From Phyllobacteriaceae bacterium (lineage in GTDB: Bacteria > Pseudomonadota > Alphaproteobacteria > Rhizobiales > Rhizobiaceae), in assembly GCA_024742765.1 (NCBI GenBank), contig JANSXT010000016.1:1-64000 (forward strand): a stretch of 64,000 nucleotides of DNA, written 5' to 3'. Shown here one piece after another: positions 7,922 to 18,079 of this stretch (position 1 is the first letter of the stretch; each line of letters opens with the position of its first letter). The position numbers and the translations under genes are program-made. The notes under the pieces were generated by a model. It was not told the origin of the DNA and made no database searches. It saw only the letters and a program-made list of their open reading frames with translations.

Positions 7922-9250
7922 TCATGCGCCGTCGCTCGTCGCAGTCGTTGGTGCCGGAGCCGTTTTTTTGGCCATCATGGCCAGCGCCAGCGTCGTTGCA
8001 TGGATGAACAGCGCATCGTGGATGTCATGGTCCAGCATGATGTTGGCCACGCCGTTGAGGCCGAAGACGATCAGGATCGCAGCGATCAACGCGCATCCGT
8101 AGCGCGCTTCCGGGTCCGCCCGGTGGCGCCAGGCCCAAAACGCCGGAACCAGCAGCAGCAACAGCGTCGCCGCCAGTTCGACCAGCCCGCCAAATGCGAG
8201 CGAAGTGAAGATGGCGTTGTGGAAATGGCTGTAGCTCAAACCATGACCGGTCAGGTCGAGTGTGCAGCCGGTCATGAAGTCGAGTGCATCCGAACGGCCC
8301 AACCCGAACAGGGGAGCGGTTTGAAACGCATCCCATGCGCACGACCACATGGCAATGCGCTGGCCGAGCGAATCGGTGCCGCTGGGCTGCAAGCCGCTGC
8401 CCGCCAGGTAGTCGACCGACACGCCGATGCGGTCGGCGATCAGCGATCCGGCAATGGCGACAAACAGCGCAAGGGAGGCTGCCAGAAGGGCAAGATTGAG
8501 CGGGCGCGCGGCGGCCTTGCGCATCTGAGGAAACGCCACGAGGCACAGAAGCGGAATGAGGACCAGCGCGGGCAGCAGGGTGCGCATGCCCGATAGACCG
8601 ACCGTGAGCGCGGCGCACACGGTGGCGATCATGGCCAGCAGCCGTCGCCTGCCGGTGTTGTGGATCACCGCAAAAAGGCTGGCCGCGAACAGCAGCGCCG
8701 CCGTCGTTGCGAGCGGGCCGGGATTGCCCGAGGGCCCATGCGCCCGGACGCCGGATACCGCGTCCGGAAACAGCACCAATTCCACGGCGACCCAGATCCC
8801 AAGCCCGATGGCACCGATCAGCGCGCCGGTTTCCAGCCCTTCACGCAGCGTGTCGCGCCCGGACAGCACCAATTGGCTGAAGAGCGGCAGAAAACCCAAG
8901 AAGGGTGCCCGCTCCCACAACAGGGACAGGTTGCCGCCATCAGGCTGAAACAGCGCCATGGCCGCTCCTGTCAGGAAATAGAGCCCGCCGGCCAACGCCA
9001 TCGACCGGGCCATCGGATCGCTGCTTGGCGACAGGCGGCCGGCCAGCAGTTTGATCATGCAGAAGCTGAGGGCGCCGATGACCAGGATGCTGAAAACCGA
9101 GCCGCCGAGCCCCAGCATCGCATAGAGAAGGGCGAGATAGACAAGGTTGACCCGGTCGTGAATTGGCGTGCCGGGACGCAGATCGGCGTGCATCTGCGGG
9201 CTCACGGGACCGTTCGTCGGCCGGTCGCGATCGAAAAATCCATCGTTCAT
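7922..9250 (-). CDS. O-antigen ligase/polymerase-like membrane protein
   Basis: The 442-residue protein has about ten to twelve hydrophobic segments, starting near LVYLALLYAMLGLGGSVFS, and a large periplasmic loop containing GHGLSYSHFHNAIFTSLAFGG, the conserved H-N region of the O-antigen ligase (Wzy_C/WaaL) family. Such inner-membrane proteins join or polymerise lipid-linked sugars in the periplasm. Ligase and polymerase cannot be told apart from sequence. It is convergent with the aromatic operon and divergent from the nucleotide-sugar dehydratase gene, which supports a role in surface polysaccharide. No clear terminator was found in the 38 bases to its left. Confidence 0.85.
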   Translation of the reverse strand: MNDGFFDRDRPTNGPVSPQMHADLRPGTPIHDRVNLVYLALLYAMLGLGGSVFSILVIGALSFCMIKLLAGRLSPSSDPMARSMALAGGLYFLTGAAMALFQPDGGNLSLLWERAPFLGFLPLFSQLVLSGRDTLREGLETGALIGAIGLGIWVAVELVLFPDAVSGVRAHGPSGNPGPLATTAALLFAASLFAVIHNTGRRRLLAMIATVCAALTVGLSGMRTLLPALVLIPLLCLVAFPQMRKAAARPLNLALLAASLALFVAIAGSLIADRIGVSVDYLAGSGLQPSGTDSLGQRIAMWSCAWDAFQTAPLFGLGRSDALDFMTGCTLDLTGHGLSYSHFHNAIFTSLAFGGLVELAATLLLLLVPAFWAWRHRADPEARYGCALIAAILIVFGLNGVANIMLDHDIHDALFIHATTLALAMMAKKTAPAPTTATSDGA

Positions 9251-9623
9251 GCGCCTTCAAGCCCGGGGAAGCGGACACGCAAATCGCGAGGAATCGCTTC
9301 GCTGCCTCCGGCAATTCTGATCTTGGTTAACCGGCGCATGGGCTGCCGCATCCTCCGCGTTTGCTTGTTCTTGGGCCCGGACCAAAGCATTCCGGCGGGC
9401 CGGAATCCGCCATATGCGCCTGTGGTTTGGGGCCGTTCGGTCATCCATCTCTGGCAATATGATGCCGGATCGTCTAGTAATTATTCATACGGTTGGAAAT
9501 TTGCCTTATGGGCGATTGTTGGAAGCCGCCCGCAGGGGCGCATGGTCTGCCGCCATTTGGACTCGGCTTGACGATGCGGATGGGGCGCAATCGGGTTGGT
9601 CATCGTGCTTAAAGTTGGCATCC
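9251..9623. promoter_or_regulatory. Divergent intergenic region of the polysaccharide genes
   Basis: These 373 bases separate two divergent genes and contain no convincing coding frame. A patch around 9455-9515 (TAGTAATTATTCATACGG and flanks) is much richer in A and T than the rest of the window, as expected for a promoter. A longer in-frame extension of the right-hand gene through this patch has poor codon usage and was not accepted. No palindromic operator stood out. Confidence 0.5.
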
Positions 9624-11516
9624 ATGAATGCTTCGACGCTGATTGATCCGGCCCGATGGCCGCGTGCGGTCAAGAAGGGTCTGGTGTTCACGCTTGATGG
9701 CGCTTTGGTGCCGATCAGCCTGTATATCGCGTTCGCCTTGCGGTTGAACAGCATCCAGCCCTATGCGATCGCGCCGCTCTCGCCGCTTTATTTCCTCCTC
9801 GTTTTCGTGGCCGGGATCGGCATCATTTATGCTGCCCGGCTGAACCGGCTGAAGCTGCATGCGTTCGACATGTACGCGGTGGGACGTATTGCGCTGTGCG
9901 CGTTGGCACTGCTCGTGTCCGCGGTTCTGGTCAGCTACATATTCGGGCTCTGGGCGCCGCGCTCCGTGCCGTTCATTTTCGGGGTCGTGTTTTTCACCTT
10001 GGCCGTGTTCGCCCGGCTTGCGGCCCTGCGGCTGCTCGATGTGATCAACCGCGTTGCCGGCCGGGCGCAGACGCCGGTCGCGATCTATGGCGCCGGTGCG
10101 GCCGGACTGCAGTTGGCCACGGCGTTGCGGCAGTCGCGCGAGATGCGGCCGGTGGCCTTTGTCGACGATAATCCCGCCCTGCACGACCTGATCGTGGGGG
10201 GTGTCAGGGTGCTGGCGCCCGAAAGGCTGGAACGGCTGGCGCAAAGCGGACGGATCGAACGGGTGCTGGTCGCCATCCCGTCGCTGGGCGCCACCCAGCG
10301 TGACGCGCTGATGGGCCGGTTGAGCAGCCTTCCCTGCAAAGTGCAGACCATTCCGTCCTATGTCGACCTGATCGCGGGGCAGAACCGGCTCGACGATCTG
10401 CGCGAGATCGCGCCCGACCAGCTTCTCGAACGGGCCAATGTCGATCTCGACATCCCGGAGGTCGCCAAGGCCTATGCGGGGCGCAGCATCCTTGTCACCG
10501 GAGCCGGCGGCTCGATCGGCTCGGAACTGTGCCGTCAACTGGTCGAGTGCGACCCGCACCGCATCGTCTTGTTCGAGCGCAGCGAATGGGCGCTTTACGA
10601 GATCGAGCGCGCGCTGGCACCAAAAGGCGCCGAAAAGGGCATCGAGATCGTCAGCTGTCTGGGTTCGGTGATCGACCGTCCGGCGATCGAGGCAACCATT
10701 GAAGAGCATGACATCGACATCATCGTGCACGCGGCCGCCCATAAGCATGTGCCGCTGATCGAGGAAAACGAGCTGGAAGGCGTGCGCAACAATGTGATCG
10801 GTACGCGCATCGTCGCCGAAGCCGGCCGGCAGGCGGGCATCGAGCGCTTCATCCTGTTGTCGACCGACAAGGCGGTGCGGCCGACCAACATTATGGGCGC
10901 GACCAAGCGCCTTGCCGAACTGGTGGTCCACGACGCGCAATGCCGTTCGGAAAAAACGCGTTATGCCATGGTTCGCTTCGGCAATGTGCTCGGCTCTTCG
11001 GGATCGGTCGTGCCGCTGTTTCAGGAGCAGATCCGGCGCGGCGGGCCGGTCACCGTCACCCATGCCGATGTCACCCGCTATTTCATGACCATTCCCGAGG
11101 CGTCGCGGCTGGTTCTTCTCGCCGGCGCCTATTCGCAAGGCAATGATCTGTTCGTTCTGGACATGGGCGCGCCGGTGAAGATTGCCGACCTTGCGCGCCG
11201 CATGATCGGGCTGGCCAACAAGACGGTGCGCGACGCGGACAATCCGCAGGGCGATATCGAAATCACTTTCCGGGGCCTGCGCTCAGGCGAGAAACTGTTC
11301 GAGGAACTGCTGATCGACGATGACAGCCTGGTTCAGACCCCGCACGAGAAGATCTTGCGCGCCAATGAGCCCGGATTATCCGAGATCGAGATCGCGGCCA
11401 TGCTCAAACAGGTGGGCGAGGCCCTGGAAACCCGTGACACGGAAGCGGTTCGCGCGATCCTCAGACGCTACGTCACCGGCTACAATCCCGGGCAGGCAAA
11501 GGCTTTTCCCGCTTAG
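9624..11516 (+). CDS. Membrane-anchored nucleotide-sugar 4,6-dehydratase (FlaA1/WbpM/CapD family)
   Basis: The 630-residue protein has four N-terminal membrane segments (first about residues 15-35), a small nucleotide-binding domain (VAIYGAGAAGLQLATAL) and a C-terminal short-chain dehydrogenase domain with SILVTGAGGSIGSELCRQL and the catalytic region TDKAVRPTNIMGATK. The family converts UDP-GlcNAc or UDP-GalNAc into 4-keto-6-deoxy sugars for polysaccharide or lipopolysaccharide. The start MNASTLIDPARW was chosen because it sits directly before the membrane region as in homologues. It is followed, after 235 bases, by an initiating sugar transferase, so both probably build one glycan repeat. 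Confidence 0.92.
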   Translation: MNASTLIDPARWPRAVKKGLVFTLDGALVPISLYIAFALRLNSIQPYAIAPLSPLYFLLVFVAGIGIIYAARLNRLKLHAFDMYAVGRIALCALALLVSAVLVSYIFGLWAPRSVPFIFGVVFFTLAVFARLAALRLLDVINRVAGRAQTPVAIYGAGAAGLQLATALRQSREMRPVAFVDDNPALHDLIVGGVRVLAPERLERLAQSGRIERVLVAIPSLGATQRDALMGRLSSLPCKVQTIPSYVDLIAGQNRLDDLREIAPDQLLERANVDLDIPEVAKAYAGRSILVTGAGGSIGSELCRQLVECDPHRIVLFERSEWALYEIERALAPKGAEKGIEIVSCLGSVIDRPAIEATIEEHDIDIIVHAAAHKHVPLIEENELEGVRNNVIGTRIVAEAGRQAGIERFILLSTDKAVRPTNIMGATKRLAELVVHDAQCRSEKTRYAMVRFGNVLGSSGSVVPLFQEQIRRGGPVTVTHADVTRYFMTIPEASRLVLLAGAYSQGNDLFVLDMGAPVKIADLARRMIGLANKTVRDADNPQGDIEITFRGLRSGEKLFEELLIDDDSLVQTPHEKILRANEPGLSEIEIAAMLKQVGEALETRDTEAVRAILRRYVTGYNPGQAKAFPA

Positions 11517-11628
11517 AGCGGTCGTCTTTGGCCGGAGTCGCTTGGGCGCCGGGGTTTTGTGGTCCGTCAATGGTTTGAGGCATGACGGCCTGTCCATCAA
11601 TCCGCTTCCATCTAAGTAAGAACCGCTC
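11516..11628. repeat. Possible intergenic repeat unit bounded by inverted GAGCGGT/ACCGCTC
   Basis: A 113-base stretch between the dehydratase and the hybrid transferase is bounded by GAGCGGT (11516-11522, overlapping the stop codon) and ACCGCTC (11622-11628). Inside are shorter inverted pieces such as CCGTC and GACGG. The right end, read on the minus strand (GGAGCGGTTCTTACTTAGAT), resembles short intergenic repeats common in Hyphomicrobiales. Only one copy was seen here, so repeat status is unproven. Confidence 0.35.
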
Positions 11629-11751
11629 CAGCCGCACGGGGCTTCCTTTCAGCATGCACCCTGGCCAGGCGGCCGCCGGATTGCTATCGGGCGCCGCCGC
11701 CTGATAGACGGCATCAGCACTCGGCCAGACATCGGAAGCGATCACGGATCA

Positions 11752-13302
11752 ATGGCGGACATTCTGGTAACCGGCGCCACGGGGTTCATCGGCCGGCATC
11801 TGGTCGCGCGGCTGATCGAAGCTGGCCACACACCGGTCATCTTTGAACGCAGCGCGGCGACCCGTTGCGAGGGGCCGGCCATGATCGCCGATCTGGAGCG
11901 CTTGGCCGAGATTGGCCTCGATGCCGCCCATACGTCCCGCCGTTTCGATGCCGTGGTTCATCTGGCCGGCCTTGCCGATGTCGGCGGAACCGGCGGCCGT
12001 GACGCCTTCATGGCGGCCAATGCGGATTTGACGGGCCGCCTGGTGGATTTCGCCATCGGTGCAGGCGTGCCCGTCTTCATCCATCTCAGCAGCATTCTGG
12101 CGGTCACGGGAAACAGCGCGGATCGTCCGGTCGATGACGGCACCGCACCGGCGCCCGACAGCGACTACGGCGTCTCCAAGCTGGCTGCGGAGGAGCATGT
12201 GGCGCGTTTCGCGCAGACGGGACGGCTGGGCGTCAGCCTTCGGCCGCCCATGGTCGTCGGACCGGGCGCCAGGGGCAACTGGCGCAGGTTGATCAAACTA
12301 TCGACGATGGGCATGCCGCTGCCATTCGGATCGCTGACCAACCGGCGCAGCATCGTCGGTATTCGAACCATGTGCGAAGCGATCTTGCACCTGATCGAAG
12401 GCGGGTTCGATGCGGATGCGTCGGGCTGCTACGCGCTGGCCAACACCCCGCCCGCGTCGGTTCGGGACATGGTGCGATGGATCGGCACAGGCGCCGGACG
12501 GCGGGTCCGGCTCGTTCCTCTGCCGGCGGTGTTTTTGTCGGCGGCGCTGACGCTGACGGGACGCGCCCGCACGGCGGCAAGCGTGACCGGTGAACTTTTG
12601 GTCGACGGCCAGAGGTTTGAGGCCGTTTTCGGGTTCGTGCCATCCGAAACGACCCGGGATGCGGTGATCGGCAGTGTCGGGGCGGCGGCGGATGATGAGC
12701 GGACCATGCCAGGCATCGCCGAAACCGCGCCACCCGAAAGCCGGGCGCGGGTCCTGCTCGACCAGATCGTCGCCGCCCTCATGCTCGTTCCGGCAATACC
12801 GGTCATGCTCACGGTCGGACTGGCAATCCGGCTGGGTTCGCCAGGGCCGGCCGTTTTCGCCCAGGTCCGCGTCGGCCGCAACGAGATGCCGTTCCGCCTC
12901 TACAAGTTCCGCACCATGCATGTCGGCACGCCCGAGGCGGCAACGCACGAACTGGGGCAGGGGGCCGTCACCCGGATCGGCGGGATCCTGCGGCGGGTCA
13001 AGCTCGACGAACTGCCGCAGCTTTTCAATGTGCTGCGCGGCGAGATGGCTTTTGTCGGGCCACGCCCGTGCCTACCCGCGCAAACCGATCTGGTCGCTGA
13101 ACGGCGTCGGCGCGGCGTCTTTTCCGTCAGGCCCGGCATCACCGGCAAGGCGCAGATCGCCGGCATCGACATGTCCCGGCCCCGGCACCTTGCGGAAGTC
13201 GACCAGCAATGGCTGGCCGAGCGCGGGCTCATCAACGATATCGGGCTGATGATCCGGACGGTTCTGGGTGCCGGCCGGGGCGATCGCGTCGGCGGCGCCT
13301 GA
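11752..13302 (+). CDS. Hybrid nucleotide-sugar epimerase / initiating sugar-1-phosphate transferase
   Basis: The 516-residue protein joins two enzymes. Residues 1 to about 310 form an extended SDR epimerase with the NAD motif GATGFIGRHL and the active-site YGVSK. From about residue 325 a membrane segment (LLDQIVAALMLVPAIPVML) leads into a PglC/WcaJ-type phosphoglycosyl transferase with KFRTM, KLDELPQLFNVLRGEMAFVGPRP and RPGITG. The transferase half moves a sugar phosphate to undecaprenyl phosphate, starting glycan assembly at the inner membrane. The epimerase half may make or modify the sugar that is transferred. The fusion is recognised as a family in Hyphomicrobiales. The sugar is unknown. 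Confidence 0.9.
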   Translation: MADILVTGATGFIGRHLVARLIEAGHTPVIFERSAATRCEGPAMIADLERLAEIGLDAAHTSRRFDAVVHLAGLADVGGTGGRDAFMAANADLTGRLVDFAIGAGVPVFIHLSSILAVTGNSADRPVDDGTAPAPDSDYGVSKLAAEEHVARFAQTGRLGVSLRPPMVVGPGARGNWRRLIKLSTMGMPLPFGSLTNRRSIVGIRTMCEAILHLIEGGFDADASGCYALANTPPASVRDMVRWIGTGAGRRVRLVPLPAVFLSAALTLTGRARTAASVTGELLVDGQRFEAVFGFVPSETTRDAVIGSVGAAADDERTMPGIAETAPPESRARVLLDQIVAALMLVPAIPVMLTVGLAIRLGSPGPAVFAQVRVGRNEMPFRLYKFRTMHVGTPEAATHELGQGAVTRIGGILRRVKLDELPQLFNVLRGEMAFVGPRPCLPAQTDLVAERRRRGVFSVRPGITGKAQIAGIDMSRPRHLAEVDQQWLAERGLINDIGLMIRTVLGAGRGDRVGGA

Positions 13303-13388
13303 CGACGGTCTGCACGGGCAGGGCGCGCATGGGGAACCTTTGCGCGCATCGGCAATTATCTTTGGGCAATCTTAATCCGGATTCGATC

Positions 13389-13407
13389 GCCGAACGTAAG
13401 GTTCGGC
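13389..13407 (+). promoter_or_regulatory. Perfect hairpin in the leader of the secreted 140-residue protein
   Basis: GCCGAAC, a five-base loop GTAAG, then GTTCGGC forms a 7-pair stem. It lies 28 bases before the start codon and just ahead of the AAGGAGGG ribosome site (13417-13424). It could be an operator or an mRNA leader structure; there is no T tract, so a terminator is unlikely. Confidence 0.35.
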
Positions 13408-13434
13408 AAAGGCCCAAAGGAGGGAACAAGGCCC

Positions 13435-13857
13435 ATGATTCGCGTTCGCACGAACCGCAATTCGACCATCCGCGCGTCGACCATCTTCGCCGGAGCGCTG
13501 GCGGCCATCGCCGCTATGCCCACGACCGCTGCCGCCGAGCAGCTTTCCGGACAGGCGCTCAAGGAGACCATCAACGGCAAGCGGGTCTATCTCGCAACGC
13601 CCTTTGGCGGCGAATTTCCCTTGTATTACAAGACGAACGGCCAGGTGACCGGAGATGGAACCGCGCTCGGGCTCGGCCAGTATTTCGCGCCGCGCGAAAC
13701 CGGACGGTGGTATGTCGAGGGCAACCAGCTTTGCCAGCAATTTCCCACCTGGTATCGCGGCAAGGTGAGCTGTTTCACCCTGCGCAAGACCGGCGAGACC
13801 ACGCTGCGCTGGCGCCGTGACGATGGCTATTCGGGCCGCGCGCGCATCGAAGGCTGA
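13435..13857 (+). CDS. Secreted hypothetical protein (DUF995-like)
   Basis: The protein has 140 residues with a signal peptide (about residues 1-35, ending near TTAAAEQ) and a small beta-rich domain. LSGQALKETINGKRVYLATP, YYKTNGQVTGD and a later GRWYVEGNQLCQQFP then FTLRKTG resemble the lipocalin-like DUF995 pattern, in which a Cys pair is usual; two Cys are present. It has a strong ribosome site and stands alone between the polysaccharide genes and rlpA. A periplasmic location is likely; function is unknown. The DUF995 match is by pattern and not certain. Confidence 0.7.
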   Translation: MIRVRTNRNSTIRASTIFAGALAAIAAMPTTAAAEQLSGQALKETINGKRVYLATPFGGEFPLYYKTNGQVTGDGTALGLGQYFAPRETGRWYVEGNQLCQQFPTWYRGKVSCFTLRKTGETTLRWRRDDGYSGRARIEG

Positions 13858-13981
13858 CGGCCGTCAGCAATGCGTTCATCACGCAATTTAACAGAACGAT
13901 AAGCGAGATGACCTAAGGTGGCGTTTTCGGCGCCGCCGCCCTCTGGCAAGGCGCCACAGCTTGGTGTAAGCGCCTTTGTCC

Positions 13982-14953
13982 ATGGGGAACAGGTCAATCG
14001 TCCATCAATTCGTACGCGTCTGCGCGCTCGGCGTGCTGGGCGCCGCATTGGCGGGCTGTGGTTCGAACTTGACGCCGAAGGTGGCGCTGACCAGCGGAAC
14101 GGAAAGTGTGGTCGCCACCAGCAGCGATGTGGTCAATCTGTCCAACCTGCCGGTCTTCACGCAGAATGCCGCGACCTCGGGCGAAGAGAGCTTTTCGGTC
14201 GCCGCCTACGGCGTTGCCGCCAGCCCGCGCGTCGCTTCGGGTACGCGCATCCAGCGCGGCGGCGGCCGGCAGATGGTCGGCCGGCCCTATACGGTGCGCG
14301 GCCGGCGCTATTTCCCCACCGCCAACCAGCCCGCCGAACAGCATGGCCGGGCCTCCTGGTATGGCGAGGCTTTCCACGGCCGCAAGACCGCCAATGGCGA
14401 AGTCTACGACATGAACCACCTGACGGCGGCACACAAGACGATGCCGCTGCCCTCCTATGCGCGCGTGACGAACCGCGCCAATGGCCGGTCGGTCGTCGTT
14501 CGGGTCAACGATCGCGGCCCGTTCTCGAACAACCGTGTGATCGACCTGTCCAAGCGCGCCGCCTATATGCTCGACTATATCTCCGCCGGCACCGCCGATG
14601 TGAAGGTCGAATATCTCGGCCCCGCGCCGCTGCACGGCCAGGACGATGAATTCCTGATCGCCTCGTTCCGGGGTGCGCCGACGATGGGCACGCCCCGTGG
14701 TGGTGGCGGCAACCGCAATCTGCCCGGCGTGCGCCAGCCGGGCGTGATGATGGCGTCGAGTACGCCGGCACCCGCCGCCGAACGGTTCGGAGCCGCGGCC
14801 GCGCCGAAGCTGGAAGCGCCCGGATCGCTGCTGCGCCGGTCGACGCGGCCGGTGATCGGGCTTGATGCATCGGCTTATGCCGACGCGCGCATATCGGCCG
14901 CTTTTGCAGCCCCCTGGGCGAACGCGCCGACCGAGGGCTGGAAAGCCCGCTGA
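13982..14953 (+). CDS. rlpA: RlpA-like lipoprotein, septal lytic transglycosylase family
   Basis: The 323-residue protein has a lipoprotein signal ending at LAGC (Cys about residue 25) and a double-psi beta-barrel domain with GRASWYGEAFHGRKTANGE, VTNRANGRSVVVRVNDRGPF and VIDLSKRAA. RlpA cleaves peptidoglycan lacking stem peptides at the division site. The catalytic Asp and His regions are present. There is no C-terminal SPOR domain, unlike the Escherichia form; instead a long Gly/Pro/Ala-rich tail follows. An ATG at 13982 was chosen; a TTG two codons earlier is also open. It precedes the D-Ala-D-Ala carboxypeptidase gene, another wall enzyme. Confidence 0.9.
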   Translation: MGNRSIVHQFVRVCALGVLGAALAGCGSNLTPKVALTSGTESVVATSSDVVNLSNLPVFTQNAATSGEESFSVAAYGVAASPRVASGTRIQRGGGRQMVGRPYTVRGRRYFPTANQPAEQHGRASWYGEAFHGRKTANGEVYDMNHLTAAHKTMPLPSYARVTNRANGRSVVVRVNDRGPFSNNRVIDLSKRAAYMLDYISAGTADVKVEYLGPAPLHGQDDEFLIASFRGAPTMGTPRGGGGNRNLPGVRQPGVMMASSTPAPAAERFGAAAAPKLEAPGSLLRRSTRPVIGLDASAYADARISAAFAAPWANAPTEGWKAR

Positions 14954-15027
14954 GTTTTTCCGGTGATCGTGCCGGCTTGCCGCTTCCAATAAGACGCATC
15001 ACGCCCTAGGTTCATCGCAACACTATC

Positions 15028-16239
15028 ATGTTGCCGATGAGTTTGATTTTTATGTGCTCTTTGCCGCGCGGCACGCTTGGAAGGCCGGCGATCACAATTG
15101 TTCTCGCCCTGATGGCGGCCGCACTGCTGTCGGCGGGACTTGCGCGCGCCCAGCTTTACGAGACGCCCGCCGGGCAGGCCATGCTGCTTGATGTCGGCAG
15201 CGGCACCATCCTTTTTTCCAAGGATGCCGATGCGCCGATCCCGCCCGCTTCGCTTGCCAAGCTGATGACGATGGAAGTGGTCTTCCATGCCCTTAAATCC
15301 GGCAGGCTGACGCTGGAGGACCGGTTTCTGGTCAGCGAAAACGCTTGGCGCACCGGCGGCGCGGTGTCGGGCACATCGACCATGTTCGCCGAACTCAATT
15401 CCGACATCGCGCTCGAAGATTTGATCCGCGGCGTGATCGTCCAATCGGCCAATGATGGCTGCATCATCATCGCCGAGGGCATTGCCGGGTCGGAGGAAGC
15501 CTTCGCGCAACTGATGAACGACCGTGCGCGCGCGATCGGCATGAGCGGTTCGACCTTCGTCAATGCGACCGGCCTGCCGGCCGAAGGGCAGACGGTCACC
15601 ATGCGCGATCTCGTCACGCTGACGCTGCACATGCAGCGCACCTATCCCGAATTCTACCGCTACTACAGCGAAACCGAGTTCACCTGGAACGGCATTCGCC
15701 AACGCAACCGCAACCCGCTTCTACGCATGGATATCGGCGCCGACGGGATGAAGACCGGTTTTACCGAAGCGTCCGGCTACGCCATCGTCGGGTCGGTCGC
15801 GCGCTCCGGGCGGCGCATGATCGTCGCCATGAGCGGTCTGGAATCCGAGCGCCAGAGGGCCGAGGAAGCGCGCAAGATGCTCGACTGGGGCATCAGGGCG
15901 TTTGAACCGCACAGCCTGTTCGACGCCGGCGAGGAGATCGGCAATGTCCGGCTCTATGGCGGCGCGGCGCCGACCGCGCCGGTCATGCTGGCCGAGCCGC
16001 TGACCATATTGATGCCGCTGACCGGTCGCGACACGCTGCGCGCGCAGATCGTCTTTGACGGGCCTGTGCCGGCGCCGGTCGAAGCGGGCGACCCGATCGC
16101 CAGGCTCCACATCTATTTCGGCGACGAACTGGCGCATGAAGCCGAACTCGAAGCGGCACGGTCTGTCGGCAAGGGGCCCATCCACCGGCAGGCGCTCGAT
16201 GCGCTCCTCGAAATGGCGGTCGGATGGATACGCTTCTAA
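15028..16239 (+). CDS. D-alanyl-D-alanine carboxypeptidase (PBP5/6 family, S11)
   Basis: This periplasmic serine peptidase trims the terminal D-Ala of peptidoglycan stems. The 403-residue chain has a signal segment ([20 protein letters not shown]), the active site SLAKLM (SxxK), SAND (SxN) and MKTGFT (KTG), then the C-terminal PBP5 beta domain and an amphipathic end ([12 protein letters not shown]) that likely binds the inner membrane. The start at 15028 gives a longer N-terminus; MSLIF at 15037 is an alternative. Its end overlaps tmk by 16 bases, a conserved arrangement in this order. Confidence 0.95.
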   Translation: MLPMSLIFMCSLPRGTLGRPAITIVLALMAAALLSAGLARAQLYETPAGQAMLLDVGSGTILFSKDADAPIPPASLAKLMTMEVVFHALKSGRLTLEDRFLVSENAWRTGGAVSGTSTMFAELNSDIALEDLIRGVIVQSANDGCIIIAEGIAGSEEAFAQLMNDRARAIGMSGSTFVNATGLPAEGQTVTMRDLVTLTLHMQRTYPEFYRYYSETEFTWNGIRQRNRNPLLRMDIGADGMKTGFTEASGYAIVGSVARSGRRMIVAMSGLESERQRAEEARKMLDWGIRAFEPHSLFDAGEEIGNVRLYGGAAPTAPVMLAEPLTILMPLTGRDTLRAQIVFDGPVPAPVEAGDPIARLHIYFGDELAHEAELEAARSVGKGPIHRQALDALLEMAVGWIRF

Positions 16240-16943
16240 AAGCCGTGCCGGAGACCGGTCGCAAGGCCCGTACGCACGGCCATGACGGGCTGTTCATCAC
16301 CTTTGAGGGCGGGGAAGGCGTCGGCAAGTCCACCCAGATCCGGCTGCTCGGCGACCGTCTGAAGTCGCTTGGCCATGCGGTCCGCATCTCGCGCGAGCCG
16401 GGCGGCACGCCCGGTGCCGAAGCGGTGCGGCATGTGCTTTTGGATGAGGCGGCGCTCGAAAGTTTCGGCCCGGCGCTCGAAGCGCTGCTCTTTGCGGCCG
16501 CGCGCAGCGACCATGTGGAGCAGGTGATCCGACCGGCGCTGGCACGCGGCGAGACCGTCCTTGTCGACCGGTTCCTGGATTCAACGCGCGTCTATCAGGG
16601 CGTCAGCGGCGATCTCGATCCGGGGTTTGTCGCAGCGCTCGAGCGCGTGGCGATCCATGGCACCGTGCCCGACCTGACGATCATTCTCGATCTCGACCCC
16701 GCGACCGGGCTTTCGCGCGCCCATGCGCGCCGCGCCGAGAACATCGCGCAGGACCGGTTCGAAAAGGAAACGGTCGCCGTGCATGAAGCGCGGCGCCAGG
16801 CGTTTCGCGCTATCGCCCAAGCTGAACCGGACCGCTGCCGGCTGGTCGATGCGGCGGGCGATCCGGAAACGATCAGCGATGCGATCTGGGCGCATGTGGC
16901 GCCGCTGGTCGCTTCCAACGGCGATGAGGCAGCCCACTCATGA
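16224..16943 (+). CDS. tmk: Thymidylate kinase
   Basis: The enzyme phosphorylates dTMP to dTDP. The 239-residue protein has the P-loop [12 protein letters not shown], the DRF motif in [13 protein letters not shown] and the lid region [12 protein letters not shown]. About 20 extra residues precede the usual start; a later start is conceivable but no better ribosome site was found. It overlaps both the carboxypeptidase and holB genes, so the three are translated together. Confidence 0.96.
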   Translation: MDTLLKAVPETGRKARTHGHDGLFITFEGGEGVGKSTQIRLLGDRLKSLGHAVRISREPGGTPGAEAVRHVLLDEAALESFGPALEALLFAAARSDHVEQVIRPALARGETVLVDRFLDSTRVYQGVSGDLDPGFVAALERVAIHGTVPDLTIILDLDPATGLSRAHARRAENIAQDRFEKETVAVHEARRQAFRAIAQAEPDRCRLVDAAGDPETISDAIWAHVAPLVASNGDEAAHS

Positions 16944-17980
16944 TCGAGCAGCAGACGCCGGACTATCACGACACGCTGGAAGGGATTGCCCAGCCCTGCG
17001 CATCGACGCGGCTTGTCGGGCACCAGGCCGCCGTGGCGCAGATGCTCTCCATCGTGCGGTCCGGCCACCACGCGATCCTGATGGATGGCGAGCAGGGGAT
17101 CGGCAAGGCGACGGCCGCCTTTCATCTGGCGAATGCGCTGCTGGATGGTGCCCCGCTCAATGGCGATCATCTGCCGGTGCCCGATCCGTCATCGCCCAGC
17201 GTCCGCCAGGTGGCGCAGGGCGCCCATCCCAACCTGATCCACCTGACCCGGCCGCGCGCGGCGACCGGCACCGGCTTCAAGACCGCCATCACCATCGATG
17301 AGGTGCGGCGCGTGCAGCATTTCCTCTCGATGACGGCGAGCATCGACCGGCCGCGCATCGTCATCGTCGATCCGGTCGGCGACATGCCGCGCGGCGCCGC
17401 CAACGCACTTCTGAAGACACTTGAAGAACCGCCGGCCAACACATTGTTTCTGCTTGTTTCGCATGGCAGCGGCGGACTGCTTGCCACGATCCGTTCGCGC
17501 TGCCAGATCGTCCGGTTCGCGCCGCTGCCCGATAGCCAGGTCGAAGAGGTGGTTTCACTCGCCGGGCAGGGCGCCGTGCCGGCGTCGGACATGGGTCGGC
17601 TCGCCGCTTTGTCGGGCGGCCGGCCACGCCAGGCGCTGACATTGGCGCTGTTCGGCGGCGCCGAACTGCGGGACAGCCTCGAAAAGCTGTTGGCCGCGCC
17701 GCGCTTCGATACGATGCTGGCGCACAAGCTGGCCGAAGTGACCGGCGCACGCGGCAACGATACGCACAACGCGCTGCTGCGCGAGATGGCGGTCGACATT
17801 GTCCGCAGCCGGGCGCGCAGCGCGGCGCTTTCCGGCGATCTGCGCGGCGCCGACCGGTTGGCGGCCTTCGAGCGCGAACTGGCGCAGCGCTTTGGCGAGG
17901 CCGACTCGTTCGGCATGGACCGCAAGCAGGAATTGCTGGTTGCCAGCGCGCGCATGCATGACGTGCTCGCCGGACGCTAG
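16940..17980 (+). CDS. holB: DNA polymerase III subunit delta'
   Basis: The clamp-loader subunit has 346 residues with an AAA+ core: a P-loop [16 protein letters not shown], a DEVR region and the sensor segment [21 protein letters not shown] with RSRCQIV. It lacks the Cys4 zinc module clearly present in the tau/gamma subunit. The start overlaps tmk by 4 bases (ATGA). Gene order tmk-holB-metG-tatD is standard for alphaproteobacteria. Confidence 0.95.
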   Translation: MIEQQTPDYHDTLEGIAQPCASTRLVGHQAAVAQMLSIVRSGHHAILMDGEQGIGKATAAFHLANALLDGAPLNGDHLPVPDPSSPSVRQVAQGAHPNLIHLTRPRAATGTGFKTAITIDEVRRVQHFLSMTASIDRPRIVIVDPVGDMPRGAANALLKTLEEPPANTLFLLVSHGSGGLLATIRSRCQIVRFAPLPDSQVEEVVSLAGQGAVPASDMGRLAALSGGRPRQALTLALFGGAELRDSLEKLLAAPRFDTMLAHKLAEVTGARGNDTHNALLREMAVDIVRSRARSAALSGDLRGADRLAAFERELAQRFGEADSFGMDRKQELLVASARMHDVLAGR

Positions 17981-18079
17981 AGGGTCAAAAACACCGGCCA
18001 CGCGGTTTGAAATGCGCCGGAAATCGGATACATGCACGCCACGCTTTCCCGAACTTCGAACGAGTGATTGCCGGCGCCC

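Noticed and set aside
9414-9623. Upstream extension of the nucleotide-sugar dehydratase
   Set aside because: The added 70 residues pass through the AT-rich promoter patch, lack homology-like pattern, and the membrane region begins just after the chosen start.
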